From Thermoflexus hugenholtzii (GTDB taxonomy: Bacteria; Chloroflexota; Anaerolineae; Thermoflexales; Thermoflexaceae): DNA of 64,000 nucleotides. The notes under the pieces are model-generated. The model was not told where the DNA came from, searched no databases, and saw nothing but the letters and a program-made list of their open reading frames with translations. The stretch covers positions 1,302,001-1,366,000 of the forward strand of contig NZ_CP076326.1 in NCBI RefSeq assembly GCF_018771565.1, written 5' to 3'. Positions 1 to 7,794 of the stretch are shown here, piece by piece (position 1 is the first letter of the stretch; each line of letters begins with the position of its first letter). A program made the position numbers and the translations under genes.

Positions 1-276
1 CCGCCCGATGCAGCGCTCCGGATGCACGAAGCATTCCCCCACCGCCCCCCATATCGAAACCGGGGTCGCCCCGGATGCCGGCCCGATGCAGGCCGAAACA
101 TCCGTCAGACACCGGAACATCCGTGCGATGGCCTCCGTCACCGCCTCCCCCACCCCGCTGGACGGGCGGGCCAGGGCCAGCGCCACCGCCCCGATCAGGG
201 CCAGGATCACCAGCCCGATCGCCACCCACTCCAGCGTCTGCAAACCCTTCGACCCCCGGATCCACCTGCGCATCAT
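1..276 (-). CDS. Flp/Tad-type prepilin-like protein, 3' end beyond the window
   Basis: This minus-strand frame runs off the left edge, so the C-terminus is missing. The start ATG at 276 (a second ATG follows directly) lies behind a strong GGAGGAGGTG ribosome site at 281-290. The N-terminus has a short basic leader, then KG|LQTLEWVA and a hydrophobic stretch of about 20 residues, which fits the type IV prepilin rule of cleavage after Gly with Glu at +5. The same block is found in the proteins at 1543-1737 and 2392-2652. The distal part carries Cys residues and no recognised domain. It is probably a structural or minor pilin of the Tad pilus, matured by the prepilin peptidase at 2834-3271. The family is supported by motif and context; its role in the fibre is inferred. 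Confidence 0.6.
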   Translation of the reverse strand, partial: MMRRWIRGSKGLQTLEWVAIGLVILALIGAVALALARPSSGVGEAVTEAIARMFRCLTDVSACIGPASGATPVSIWGAVGECFVHPERCIGR

Positions 277-365
277 CGCTCACCTCCTCCGCCCCAACTG
301 AACCTCAAAACCCTTCATTCCTCCACCTCGCCAGCCGGAAGGCCGTGCCATCCCGAAAATCCCTT

Positions 366-664
366 CTATGGCCGCAACCTCCAATCCCATAGATCCTCCC
401 ACGACCGGATCGGACGCCCGGTCACCACCCCGTGCGCATCGGAGCGATGGACCCAGGCGATGAGCGCATCCGCGCCGATAAGGATCCGCTCGTTCCGGAT
501 CAAAACGCCGTTCGAGAACGGATCCGGGGCTCCGATCCGTGCCATCGAGTTCGCATCGGTCAGAGCAGCCAGGGCCCCATCGATCACCCGAAAGCCCATC
601 CGAACCGGAAGGATCGTAAGCGCGCGCTGCCAGAGCGGCCTCCCCGGACCCGAGGGCGAGGTCC
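366..664. repeat. 299-base direct repeat, copy 1
   Basis: This block matches 1798-2096 at a constant offset of 1432 bases, with about 13 mismatches counted by eye (roughly 96% identity). It covers the C-terminal part of the unknown protein at 366-749. The repeat starts at the stop codon and ends inside the coding frame, where the two genes abruptly diverge. Confidence 0.9.
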
Positions 665-749
665 CCAGAGGTCCGGGTTGCGGATAGAGCCCCCTGAAGT
701 AGAACCCGCTCCACAAGGCCATCGCCTCCATCCCAGGGTGCTTCTTCAT
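366..749 (-). CDS. Unknown protein of the prepilin array, duplicated C-terminal half
   Basis: No family is recognised. The ATG at 749 follows a GGGGAGG with very short spacing; an alternative ATG is at 731. About 100 C-terminal residues, from TSPSGPGRP to the tail RSWEDLWDWRLRP, are nearly identical to the protein at 1798-2238, and the underlying DNA is a 299-base direct repeat. The last 20 residues also resemble the end of the membrane protein at 788-1543. There is no clear signal peptide or membrane span. It sits between two prepilin genes, so a role as pilus-associated or pilin-partner protein is plausible but only inferred from position. Confidence 0.5.
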   Translation of the reverse strand: MKKHPGMEAMALWSGFYFRGLYPQPGPLGTSPSGPGRPLWQRALTILPVRMGFRVIDGALAALTDANSMARIGAPDPFSNGVLIRNERILIGADALIAWVHRSDAHGVVTGRPIRSWEDLWDWRLRP

Positions 750-787
750 CCCTCCCCTTCGATCCCCATCCCTGAACCTCCACTCCT

Positions 788-1543
788 TCACGGCCGCAGC
801 GACCAGTCTGTCAGATCCTCTACGCTTCGTATCCACCTCCCCGTAATCGCCCAATGAGCAAGCTGCAAGTGCACAAAAACCAGGAATAGGTCGCACATGA
901 TGAGACCAATCTCTGTAGATAGAGACAGGATCCTGGATGCAGGGTCAGGGAAGGTCAACAAGAAAACCGTGTTGCTTAATGTGAGAAGGAACAATGAGAC
1001 ATCAACAAGCAAAAGAAATGGCACCAATACAGCAACAGCAAACGCCCGTTTCGGGAAGGGGATTCCGGAACCATTCCCCTCCCCTGGATCTCCGGAAAGC
1101 CTTCGATCAGCCAGAAATCCAGCTCCGAGAAGCATGAATATACCCACCATCGAAGCCAGGACGTTGTTCCAAACCTTCCCCCACACGCCCTCCACGGTGG
1201 CCTTCAAGCCCTCCCACACCCGCCCGACCCCCTGCGTCGCATTTTCCCATCGATCCGCCACCCCCTTTCCCACATTCGAGACCCACCGCACCAGAGGCAC
1301 GCGCGGGGGTGGGAGGGTGAGGCGGGGCCACGCCCACCGCCGCCGCCTCGCCCAGGGCGGCAGAAGGGCGAACACCACCCCGCCCACGGGGATCCCCACC
1401 ACCGCCAGCCACGGCAGCAGGCCCAGCAGATCCTTCGGATCCGCCCCCTCGCAGGCCCCTCGAAGCAGACAATCCCCCCACCGGGCCAGACACTCAACCG
1501 GCTGGGTCCAGCAAGGGCCGGCCTTCTCGATGCGCACGGCCAT
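788..1543 (-). CDS. Multi-span membrane protein of the prepilin array
   Basis: The ATG at 1543 overlaps the TGA of the prepilin gene (TGATG), so the two are probably translationally coupled; the longer open frame upstream only shadows that prepilin. The 251-residue product has a Cys-rich N-terminus and about four to five hydrophobic segments: one near residues 40-60, one near 125-145, two close together near 165-200 and one near 215-235. Its C-terminal tail (ITGRWIRSVEDLTDWSLRP) is a diverged version of the tail on the flanking unknown proteins. The family is not recognised. It could be an assembly or anchoring factor for the adjacent pilin, by position only. Confidence 0.6.
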   Translation of the reverse strand: MAVRIEKAGPCWTQPVECLARWGDCLLRGACEGADPKDLLGLLPWLAVVGIPVGGVVFALLPPWARRRRWAWPRLTLPPPRVPLVRWVSNVGKGVADRWENATQGVGRVWEGLKATVEGVWGKVWNNVLASMVGIFMLLGAGFLADRRLSGDPGEGNGSGIPFPKRAFAVAVLVPFLLLVDVSLFLLTLSNTVFLLTFPDPASRILSLSTEIGLIMCDLFLVFVHLQLAHWAITGRWIRSVEDLTDWSLRP

Positions 1544-1737
1544 CAAAGGACACCCCCCTGCCCAATGAGGCAGCGGAACCAAGCGCTCACGGCGGCGGAG
1601 AGGGCCTCCCCCGGCCCGGCCTCGGTTCGCTTCAGCCCAAAGGCCAGGGCCGCCAGGAGGGCCAGCGCCACCAGCCCAATCGCCACCCACTCCAGCGCCT
1701 GCAAACCCTTCGACCCCCGGACCCACCTCCAGAGCAT
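1543..1737 (-). CDS. Small Flp-like prepilin
   Basis: This 64-residue protein starts at an ATG preceded by GAGAGGAGGCGAAGG. It has a basic leader, the motif KG|LQALEWVA (Gly at the cut site, Glu at +5) and one hydrophobic helix, as in Flp prepilins of Tad pili, although Flp usually has Glu-Tyr rather than Glu-Trp. The short C-terminus holds one Cys. It overlaps the next gene by TGATG. It is very likely processed by the CpaA-type peptidase encoded just upstream in the same operon and would form or cap the pilus fibre. Confidence 0.7.
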   Translation of the reverse strand: MLWRWVRGSKGLQALEWVAIGLVALALLAALAFGLKRTEAGPGEALSAAVSAWFRCLIGQGGVL

Positions 1738-1797
1738 CCTTCGCCTCCTCTCTTACGCCAAAGGATCCCGGTTCAGCGCCGCCCCCCTCACCCGCCT

Positions 1798-2096
1798 CTA
1801 TGACCGCAGCCTCCAATCCCATAGATCCTCCCACGACCGGATCAGACGCCCGGTCACCACCCCGTGCGCATCGGAGCGATGGGCCCAGGCAGTGAGCGCA
1901 TCCGCGCCGATAAGGATCCGCTCGTTCCGGATCAAAACGCCGTTCGAGAACGGATCCAGGGCTCCGATCCGCGCCATCGAGTTCGCATCGGTCAGAGCGG
2001 CCAGGGCCCCATCGATCACCCGAAAGCCCATCCGAACCGGAAGGATCGTGAGCGCGCGCCGCCCCAGCGGCCTCCCCGGACCCGAGGGCGAGGTCT
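1798..2096. repeat. 299-base direct repeat, copy 2
   Basis: Partner of the block at 366-664, with the same orientation and boundaries. The intervening DNA holds a prepilin gene and a membrane-protein gene, so recombination between the copies would delete or amplify a 1.4 kb pilin cassette. Confidence 0.9.
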
Positions 2097-2238
2097 CTGA
2101 GGACCCGGATCGCCGAGAGATCCCGCCGAGGAAGAACAACCGGCAGGCCACCGTCTCACCTCCCCGTTTATCGATCCGGTCCCCTATCCGCTTCCACCTA
2201 AGGCCTGCCCGAAGGGGGTCAACCACCCCGGCAACCAC
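1798..2238 (-). CDS. Unknown protein of the prepilin array, paralogue of 366-749
   Basis: The GTG at 2238 follows GGGAAGGTGGG; an internal start cannot be excluded, because similarity to the paralogue only begins some 45 residues in. The C-terminal ~100 residues are nearly identical to the product at 366-749, while the N-terminal ~40 residues differ completely. There is no recognisable domain, signal peptide or transmembrane helix. The gene lies between two prepilin genes. The pattern of a conserved 3' part with a variable 5' part suggests duplication followed by recombination. Confidence 0.45.
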   Translation of the reverse strand: MVAGVVDPLRAGLRWKRIGDRIDKRGGETVACRLFFLGGISRRSGSSETSPSGPGRPLGRRALTILPVRMGFRVIDGALAALTDANSMARIGALDPFSNGVLIRNERILIGADALTAWAHRSDAHGVVTGRLIRSWEDLWDWRLRS

Positions 2239-2391
2239 CCCACCTTCCCGATCCGGTCCGCCCCACCCGGTCGCTGATGCCGGGCCCGGAGCTCCCGGGC
2301 GTCGCTTCGATGACTGAAAATCCTCAAATTGGAGCGGGGGGGACGATTCCCCTTCGTCCCCCCCACCCTTCCGACCCTCACTGGGTCTGGG

Positions 2392-2652
2392 TCACTTGCC
2401 CAGAGTGCTTTCAGCTTGCTGCGTAGCTTTCCCAAAGAAGTAGCTGATCGCGTCCGCGATGGCCTTGCCGACCGTGCCCTCGCCGGAGTTCTTCAGATAA
2501 GCAGCCGCTGCGCCCAACAGGGCGAGGATGACGATGGCCAGGGCCACCCACTCCAGGGTCTGCAGCCCCCGGGCGTCCTCGAGGAGCCCCACGAGGCCCA
2601 CCCGCAGGCGCACATACAGGGACAACGCCCGATCCGAAAGCCGCGTCCACAT
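2392..2652 (-). CDS. Flp-like prepilin, probable major pilin candidate
   Basis: This 86-residue protein begins at an ATG with the ribosome site CAGGAGGGTTGCC. It has a longer leader of about 29 residues than the other two prepilins, then the same block, ARG|LQTLEWVALAIV, with Gly before the cut and Glu at +5, a single hydrophobic helix, and a polar C-terminus rich in Gly, Ala and Lys. It is the first prepilin after the prepilin peptidase gene. The motif and size fit the Flp family; that it is the major subunit is a guess from its position and clean architecture. Confidence 0.7.
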   Translation of the reverse strand: MWTRLSDRALSLYVRLRVGLVGLLEDARGLQTLEWVALAIVILALLGAAAAYLKNSGEGTVGKAIADAISYFFGKATQQAESTLGK

Positions 2653-2833
2653 GGCAACCCTCCTGTAGGTTTAGGATTCCGGCGATGCAGGCCCCCGAGA
2701 AGCCTCCACCCGCCGGTCTATCTCCATGTTAGCCGATACCCCCCGGATTTTCCGTTAACACAACGTTACAGTTTTGATAACCGAGATACAACCTTATAAA
2801 TTAATCAAGGTTGAAAATCCGGGGCTGGCCTTC

Positions 2834-3271
2834 TCAACCCGGCCCCCACAGGCCCCAGAGGGCCCCCAGGGCCAGCCCGGGCCCCATCGGCAGGGTGCGA
2901 TCGGGCGGGAGCCGGCCCAGGGCCCACAGCGCCCCTCCCCCCAGGGCCGTGACGCCGAAGGCGATGAGCAACGCCTCCATCACCCGCGGGAAGCCCAGGG
3001 CCAGCCCCAGCACCACCCCCAGCTTGAGGTCCCCCGCCCCCGCCCGCTCCGGGCCCACCAGGAAAACCGGCAGGAGGAAGACCCCCGCCGCCAGGGCGGC
3101 CCCGGCCAGGGCGCTCCCCCCCTGGCCCCGCAGCGCCTGCAGAAGGACCAGCCCGCCCATCGCCGGCAACGTCAACGCATTGGGGATCCGCCGATCCCGC
3201 AGATCGGTCCACGCCGCCCCCAGGGCGATCCCGGTCACACCCACCCGCACCGCCAGCTCCACCCCGTCCAT
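2834..3271 (-). CDS. cpaA: Prepilin peptidase, CpaA/TadV type
   Basis: This membrane aspartyl protease cleaves prepilin leaders on the cytoplasmic side. The 145-residue length suits the short CpaA/TadV branch, which lacks the methyltransferase domain of PilD. Both catalytic regions are visible: WTDLRDRRIPN near residue 22 and GAGDLKL near residue 80, each with its conserved Asp, between hydrophobic helices. The ATG at 3271 overlaps the stop of the sensor kinase (TGATG), so a longer upstream extension is rejected. Its substrates are probably the three prepilins encoded just downstream. Confidence 0.9.
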   Translation of the reverse strand: MDGVELAVRVGVTGIALGAAWTDLRDRRIPNALTLPAMGGLVLLQALRGQGGSALAGAALAAGVFLLPVFLVGPERAGAGDLKLGVVLGLALGFPRVMEALLIAFGVTALGGGALWALGRLPPDRTLPMGPGLALGALWGLWGPG

Positions 3272-4506
3272 CACCCCTCCTCCCCCAACGATTCGGATGC
3301 CCCCGGGTCCAGAGGCAACAGCAGGCGGACGGTCCACGCGCCGCCCGGCCCCTCCAGGAACTCCATGGATCCGCCGTGGGCGGCGACCAGGGCGCGGGCG
3401 ATCTCCAGGCCCAGCCCCATCCCCCCGCGCCCCTCCCCGCTCGCCCCGCCCCGGATCTCCACCATGGCCTGCTCCCCAGCCCCCGCCGTCACCCGGATCT
3501 CCTCCCCCGGCCGGCTGTAGCGTCGGGCGTTCTCCAGGAGGTTCTCCAGAACCTGTCGCAACCGCGCCGGATCCGCCCGGACCGGCAGGGGGACCCGTTC
3601 CAGCGCCACCACCAGCCGGCGTCCGGAGGCCTCGATGCGGGGGAGCATCCCCTCCACCGTCCCCAGCAGGAGCTCCGCCAGATCCGCCGGCTCCGGGCGG
3701 ATCGGGAAGACGGCTCGATCCTCCCGGGCCATCACCAGCATGTCTTCGATCAGCCGGGCCAGATGGCGGGCGTGAAAGGCCGCCCGGCGGACGCGAAGGC
3801 GGGCCTCGGAGCCCTCCGGGGCCTCCGCAACGGCCTCCAGCTCGCCGAGGAGCAGGCTGATAGGGGTCAGCAGCTCATGGGAGGCGACCAGGAGGAACCG
3901 CCGTCGGATCTCCCGGAATCGCTGGAGGGAGCGGGCGATCTCCTGAAGGGCGTCGGCGATCTGACCCAGCTCGTCCGACGAAGAAGGAGGGAGGGGCGGG
4001 GCCGGATCCCCGGCCGCGATGGCCCGGGCCGCCGCCCGGATGCGCCGCAGCCAGAACGAAAAACGGGCCCAGAGGAACACGTGAACGGCCAGCACGGCGA
4101 TCCAGACCAGCAGCGACATCCTGAACAGGCGGAAGTAGAACCCCGGGGCGCCGCAGCTCGGGCAGAGGGCCGACCCCGGGCCCATGGCCAGCTGCCGGCC
4201 ATCCGAGAGGGAGATCCCCAGGGGAACGACCTGCGGGAAGCGCGGGAGCTCCGCCGGGGGCAGCGCATACAGGGTGTAAGGGGCCAGCGCCTGACCGACT
4301 TCCTGCAGGGCGACCTCCGGAGCGACCCCTGCGGTCGCCCGCGCCCGGACGTAGGCGGTCAGGAGGGCGCCGGCCGCCTCCCGGTATCCCTGCTCCTGGG
4401 CCGTTAGCAGCGCCGCCACCTCCTGAGGGATGGAGAGGAACAGGACCAGGTAGGTGGTGACGGCGCCCAGGACGGTGATGATCAGGTATTGCGCCCTCCA
4501 GCCCAT
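3271..4506 (-). CDS. Membrane sensor histidine kinase
   Basis: This is a two-component sensor with an N-terminal membrane helix (residues about 7-27), an extracytoplasmic loop that contains a CPSC pair, a second helix (about 128-150), a HAMP-like linker, a HisKA domain with the phospho-acceptor His in ASHELLTP, and an ATP-binding domain with an N box (ENLLENARR) and a GMGLGLEIA lid motif. The G1 box, where the family usually has Asp-x-Gly-x-Gly, reads IRGGASGEG, so the Asp is not evident. It lies 10 bases after the response-regulator gene and overlaps the prepilin peptidase start. It probably pairs with the regulator at 4517-5236 and may tune pilus expression. Confidence 0.88.
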   Translation of the reverse strand: MGWRAQYLIITVLGAVTTYLVLFLSIPQEVAALLTAQEQGYREAAGALLTAYVRARATAGVAPEVALQEVGQALAPYTLYALPPAELPRFPQVVPLGISLSDGRQLAMGPGSALCPSCGAPGFYFRLFRMSLLVWIAVLAVHVFLWARFSFWLRRIRAAARAIAAGDPAPPLPPSSSDELGQIADALQEIARSLQRFREIRRRFLLVASHELLTPISLLLGELEAVAEAPEGSEARLRVRRAAFHARHLARLIEDMLVMAREDRAVFPIRPEPADLAELLLGTVEGMLPRIEASGRRLVVALERVPLPVRADPARLRQVLENLLENARRYSRPGEEIRVTAGAGEQAMVEIRGGASGEGRGGMGLGLEIARALVAAHGGSMEFLEGPGGAWTVRLLLPLDPGASESLGEEG

Positions 4507-4516
4507 CCGCCTCCTC

Positions 4517-5236
4517 TCATCCGCTTCGGAGGATCAGACGATAGCCCGCGCCGCGCGCGCTTTCGATCTGCACCCGATCCCCGAAGGCCTCCCGGAGCCG
4601 ATGACGAAGGCGGTGGATCAGCACGCGGACGGCTCCCTCGCTGAGGAAGACGGGATCCTCCGGGCCGGCCTCCGCCAGCTCCTTGATCGGGATCCAGATC
4701 CCGGGCCGCGCCGCCAGCCGCCAGAGAATGATCCATTCCGAAAACGAAAGCATCGTGCAACGATCCCCCCAGCGCACCGTCCGGAGGCGCGGATCCAGCT
4801 CCAGAGGGCCCACGGATCGGGGCATCCGGATCCGCCCGATGCGTCTCCGGAGAAGGGCGCGCAAACGGGCCACCAGCTCCTCGCTCTGGAAGGGCTTGGT
4901 CATGAAATCATCGGCCCCTCCCTCCAGGGCCTCCACCCGCAGCTTCGGATCCCGATAAACGGTGAGGACGAGGATGGAGGGCGGATCTCCCGGCAGCGGC
5001 AGCGCCCGAAGCACGCGCAACGCCTCCAGGCCATCCGCATCCGGAAGGGAGAGGTCCAGCACGATCAGCTCCGGCATCGGCTCCCGGCCCAGCCGTCGCA
5101 GGGCCGCCTCCAGGGTCGATGCCAGCTCCACCGCGAAGCCGGACCGAACCAGCCCGTCCCGGATCAGGGGGCCGAGATCCGGGTCATCTTCGATCAGCAG
5201 AACGACCGGCAGGCCCAGCTCCCCGGCTTCCCCCAT
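4517..5236 (-). CDS. OmpR/PhoB-type response regulator
   Basis: The product has a receiver domain in the first ~120 residues, with the acidic pocket IEDD, the phospho-acceptor Asp in LIVLDLSLPD and the Lys in MTKPF. A winged-helix DNA-binding domain follows, ending in the usual VRVLIHRLRHRL...GAGYRL pattern. The start ATG at 5236 lies one base after the WD40 gene's stop region, so an upstream extension overlapping that gene is rejected. With the kinase encoded next, it forms a two-component system inside the pilus operon. Its target promoter is not visible here. Confidence 0.9.
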   Translation of the reverse strand: MGEAGELGLPVVLLIEDDPDLGPLIRDGLVRSGFAVELASTLEAALRRLGREPMPELIVLDLSLPDADGLEALRVLRALPLPGDPPSILVLTVYRDPKLRVEALEGGADDFMTKPFQSEELVARLRALLRRRIGRIRMPRSVGPLELDPRLRTVRWGDRCTMLSFSEWIILWRLAARPGIWIPIKELAEAGPEDPVFLSEGAVRVLIHRLRHRLREAFGDRVQIESARGAGYRLILRSG

Positions 5237-5237
5237 C

Positions 5238-7733
5238 TCACCGCGCTCCCCACAGGAAGATGGTCCCATCCTCCGCCCCCGAGGCCAGCAACCGTCCGTC
5301 CGGCGAGAACGCCAGGGCGACCACCGCCCCCGCCCCCTCATGTCCCCGCAACGTCCTCAGCGACGTCCCATCGGAGGCGCGGATCAGATGGATCTCGCTC
5401 GCGAAGCTGCCCGCTGCGAGAAGCGCCCCATCCAAAGAGAGCGCCAGGCTCCAAACCGGCCTTTCGGAAATCAGCTTCCGCGGCGGCCCGTCCTCCCGGA
5501 GCGGAAGCTGCCACAACCCGAACTCGGTTCCGACGAACAGCCATCGGCCGTCCGGGCTGAAGGCCATCGTCGCCCGGATCCCCCCTTCCAGCGGAATCCG
5601 GCGGGGGGAAGCGCCGAAGACCGCCAGGGGTTCCAGATGGACCTCCCCGGTGGGCAGCCAGACCGCCAGCCATCGGCCGTCCGGACTGAGGGCGAGATGA
5701 GAGCCCAACCCCGGAACGCGAAAGACGTTCAACGGGCGGCCGGCCTCGTCCCCCACCTTCAGGAAACCGAAGCCCCTTCCCACCGGCGTCCTGCTCCCTG
5801 CGGGGACCGAAAACCGATAAGGTCGAAAGTCGTTGCCCCCGGCGATCACCGATTCCCCATCGGGGGACACCGTCAGATCCGAGCGCCACCATGGATCGCC
5901 TTCAAAGGTGGCGATCCGACGCCCATCCGGGAGGGTCCAGAGGTGGATCTTCCCATCCGCCCCGGCGGAGACCAGCCACTCCCCCTGCGGGTGAAACGCG
6001 ATGGCGGTCACCCAGAGGCGATGGGCGCCCCATGCGGCGATCGGCTGCGTGGAGGAGATCGGCCAGATGCGGAGGGTGCCGTCGCCGAAGCCCGCGGCCA
6101 GCCAGCGCCCCATGGGGTCGAAGGCCAGGGCCTCCGGATGCATCCCGATCGGGAAGCGCGCCTCCTGCCGCAACCGCATCTCCGGCCACGTCCAGAGCCG
6201 CAGGGCGCCGTCCGAAAACGCGGCCAGGAGCCCCTCCGGCGTCCCCTCCACGCTGTCTACCCAGGCGATCGGATCCGCATACAGGACCTGTCCCGCTCCG
6301 TCCGGGAGCGACCATGAGCGGACGGTTCGATCCGTGCCGCCGGAGAGGAGAACACGGCCATCCGGGGAGAAGGCGAGGGCGGTCACCGGGCCCTCGTGGC
6401 CGGCCAGCGAGACCGCCTGCGCCGCCGGCCCCCGCCACAGGAAGATGCGGCCATCGGATCCGCCGGCCGCCACGAAGGAGCCGTCCGGGCTCCAGGCTAC
6501 CGGGACGATCCACTCGCTGCCCGGCTCCAGCCGGCGACGCTCCTCCCCCGTGCGGGGATCCAGAAGGTGGACAGCCCCCGCGCTGGTCCCGGCGGCGAGC
6601 TGCGCCCCATCCGGCGAGAACTGCACGCTGAAGACCCGAATGTTCAAACCAAAGGTCCACTCAGTCGTCGCCTTCTCCCGCTCGATGCGCATCGTGGCCT
6701 TGCGATCCTGGAGAGGAAAGGTCCAGCGGGGCGTGAGCGCCGGGATCTCCCACAGGCCGATCCCCCCGAGCCATCCCGCCGCCAGATGCCGGGAGTCGGG
6801 GGAGAAGGCCAGGCTTTCCACGAAGGGGCCGGGAGCCTGCACGGAACGGACGATGGCCGGCCCGGAGGGCGATCCCAGATAGATCCGCCCCCCCTCGGTC
6901 CCCAGGGCGAACCACCGGCCATCGGGGGAGAAGGCCGCCTCCAGGATCGGATCTCCCCCCGGGATCGCCAGCTCGTGAATCGGCTGAAGGGTCTCCGTAT
7001 CCAGCCATTTCGCCTTATTCCCGAGAGAAAACAGGATCCAGCGCCCATCAGGGGAAAGGGTCGCTCCCGCCGGCACGCCCTCCGCCCCCCAGCGGGCGAG
7101 GGCCTCGATCCGATCCGGGGCGGCCCCCAGGGGCTCCTTCGGGAGGGCGAAGGTCGCGCCCTCCGCAACGGCCTCCGGGGAAGGCGAGGGCGTGGGGAGG
7201 GAAGGCCTCTCCGGGGAAGGCGTGGCGGTTTCGCCGGGGGCAGGCGAACGGATCGGGGCGGGGAGCCGCCCGGCGAACTCCCGCAGGTAGGAGACCGCGA
7301 TGGCCATCCCGGCGCCGAAACCGAGGGCCGGGACGGCCAACAGGATCGTGAGCAGGAAGGCCCATCGGCGTCGTTGCCGCGCCCTTCGGGCCTGTTCCAG
7401 CTCCTCCAGCCAGCGACGCGCCGTGCGATCCCCCCGCTGGAAGTCGGGGCGGCGCGCCACGATGCGGCGCAGCGCCGCATATGCGGCCTCGCGATCGCCG
7501 GATTGAGCGGCGGCCTCCGCCGCGGCCCAGTCCGCCTCCAGGGCCTGCATCTCCTCACAGCGATGGCAGGCCTCGGCCCAGCGGTCGCGGTCCGGGTGCG
7601 CGGGGAAGCGGTCCATCAACCAGGCGTAGAGCTCCCTCGCCTCCGCCCAGAACCCTTCCGCCTCCCAGCGCCGGGCCCGCTCCAGGCTGCGGGCGATCAG
7701 CGCCTCGGCATCCTGCTCCCCATCCTCCGGCAT
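5238..7733 (-). CDS. Membrane-anchored WD40 repeat protein with cytoplasmic helical N-terminus
   Basis: The 831-residue product starts with a helical, TPR-like region (residues 1-115), a basic stop-transfer and a transmembrane helix at about 124-147. A Pro/Ser/Thr-rich linker (160-190) leads into a long series of WD40-type blades marked by repeated FSPDGRWL-like motifs, about a dozen, which would make one or two beta-propellers on the cell surface. Orientation (helical part inside, propeller outside) is inferred from the basic residues before the helix. It lies directly between tadC and the response regulator and shares their operon. A sensory or adhesive scaffold role for the Tad machine is possible; no catalytic motif is seen. 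Confidence 0.8.
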   Translation of the reverse strand: MPEDGEQDAEALIARSLERARRWEAEGFWAEARELYAWLMDRFPAHPDRDRWAEACHRCEEMQALEADWAAAEAAAQSGDREAAYAALRRIVARRPDFQRGDRTARRWLEELEQARRARQRRRWAFLLTILLAVPALGFGAGMAIAVSYLREFAGRLPAPIRSPAPGETATPSPERPSLPTPSPSPEAVAEGATFALPKEPLGAAPDRIEALARWGAEGVPAGATLSPDGRWILFSLGNKAKWLDTETLQPIHELAIPGGDPILEAAFSPDGRWFALGTEGGRIYLGSPSGPAIVRSVQAPGPFVESLAFSPDSRHLAAGWLGGIGLWEIPALTPRWTFPLQDRKATMRIEREKATTEWTFGLNIRVFSVQFSPDGAQLAAGTSAGAVHLLDPRTGEERRRLEPGSEWIVPVAWSPDGSFVAAGGSDGRIFLWRGPAAQAVSLAGHEGPVTALAFSPDGRVLLSGGTDRTVRSWSLPDGAGQVLYADPIAWVDSVEGTPEGLLAAFSDGALRLWTWPEMRLRQEARFPIGMHPEALAFDPMGRWLAAGFGDGTLRIWPISSTQPIAAWGAHRLWVTAIAFHPQGEWLVSAGADGKIHLWTLPDGRRIATFEGDPWWRSDLTVSPDGESVIAGGNDFRPYRFSVPAGSRTPVGRGFGFLKVGDEAGRPLNVFRVPGLGSHLALSPDGRWLAVWLPTGEVHLEPLAVFGASPRRIPLEGGIRATMAFSPDGRWLFVGTEFGLWQLPLREDGPPRKLISERPVWSLALSLDGALLAAGSFASEIHLIRASDGTSLRTLRGHEGAGAVVALAFSPDGRLLASGAEDGTIFLWGAR

Positions 7734-7794
7734 CCGTCCTCCTCCGGAAACTCTCCCGGACCTGCGGTCGCAAGGGAGCGCCCTCGCCGTCCCC

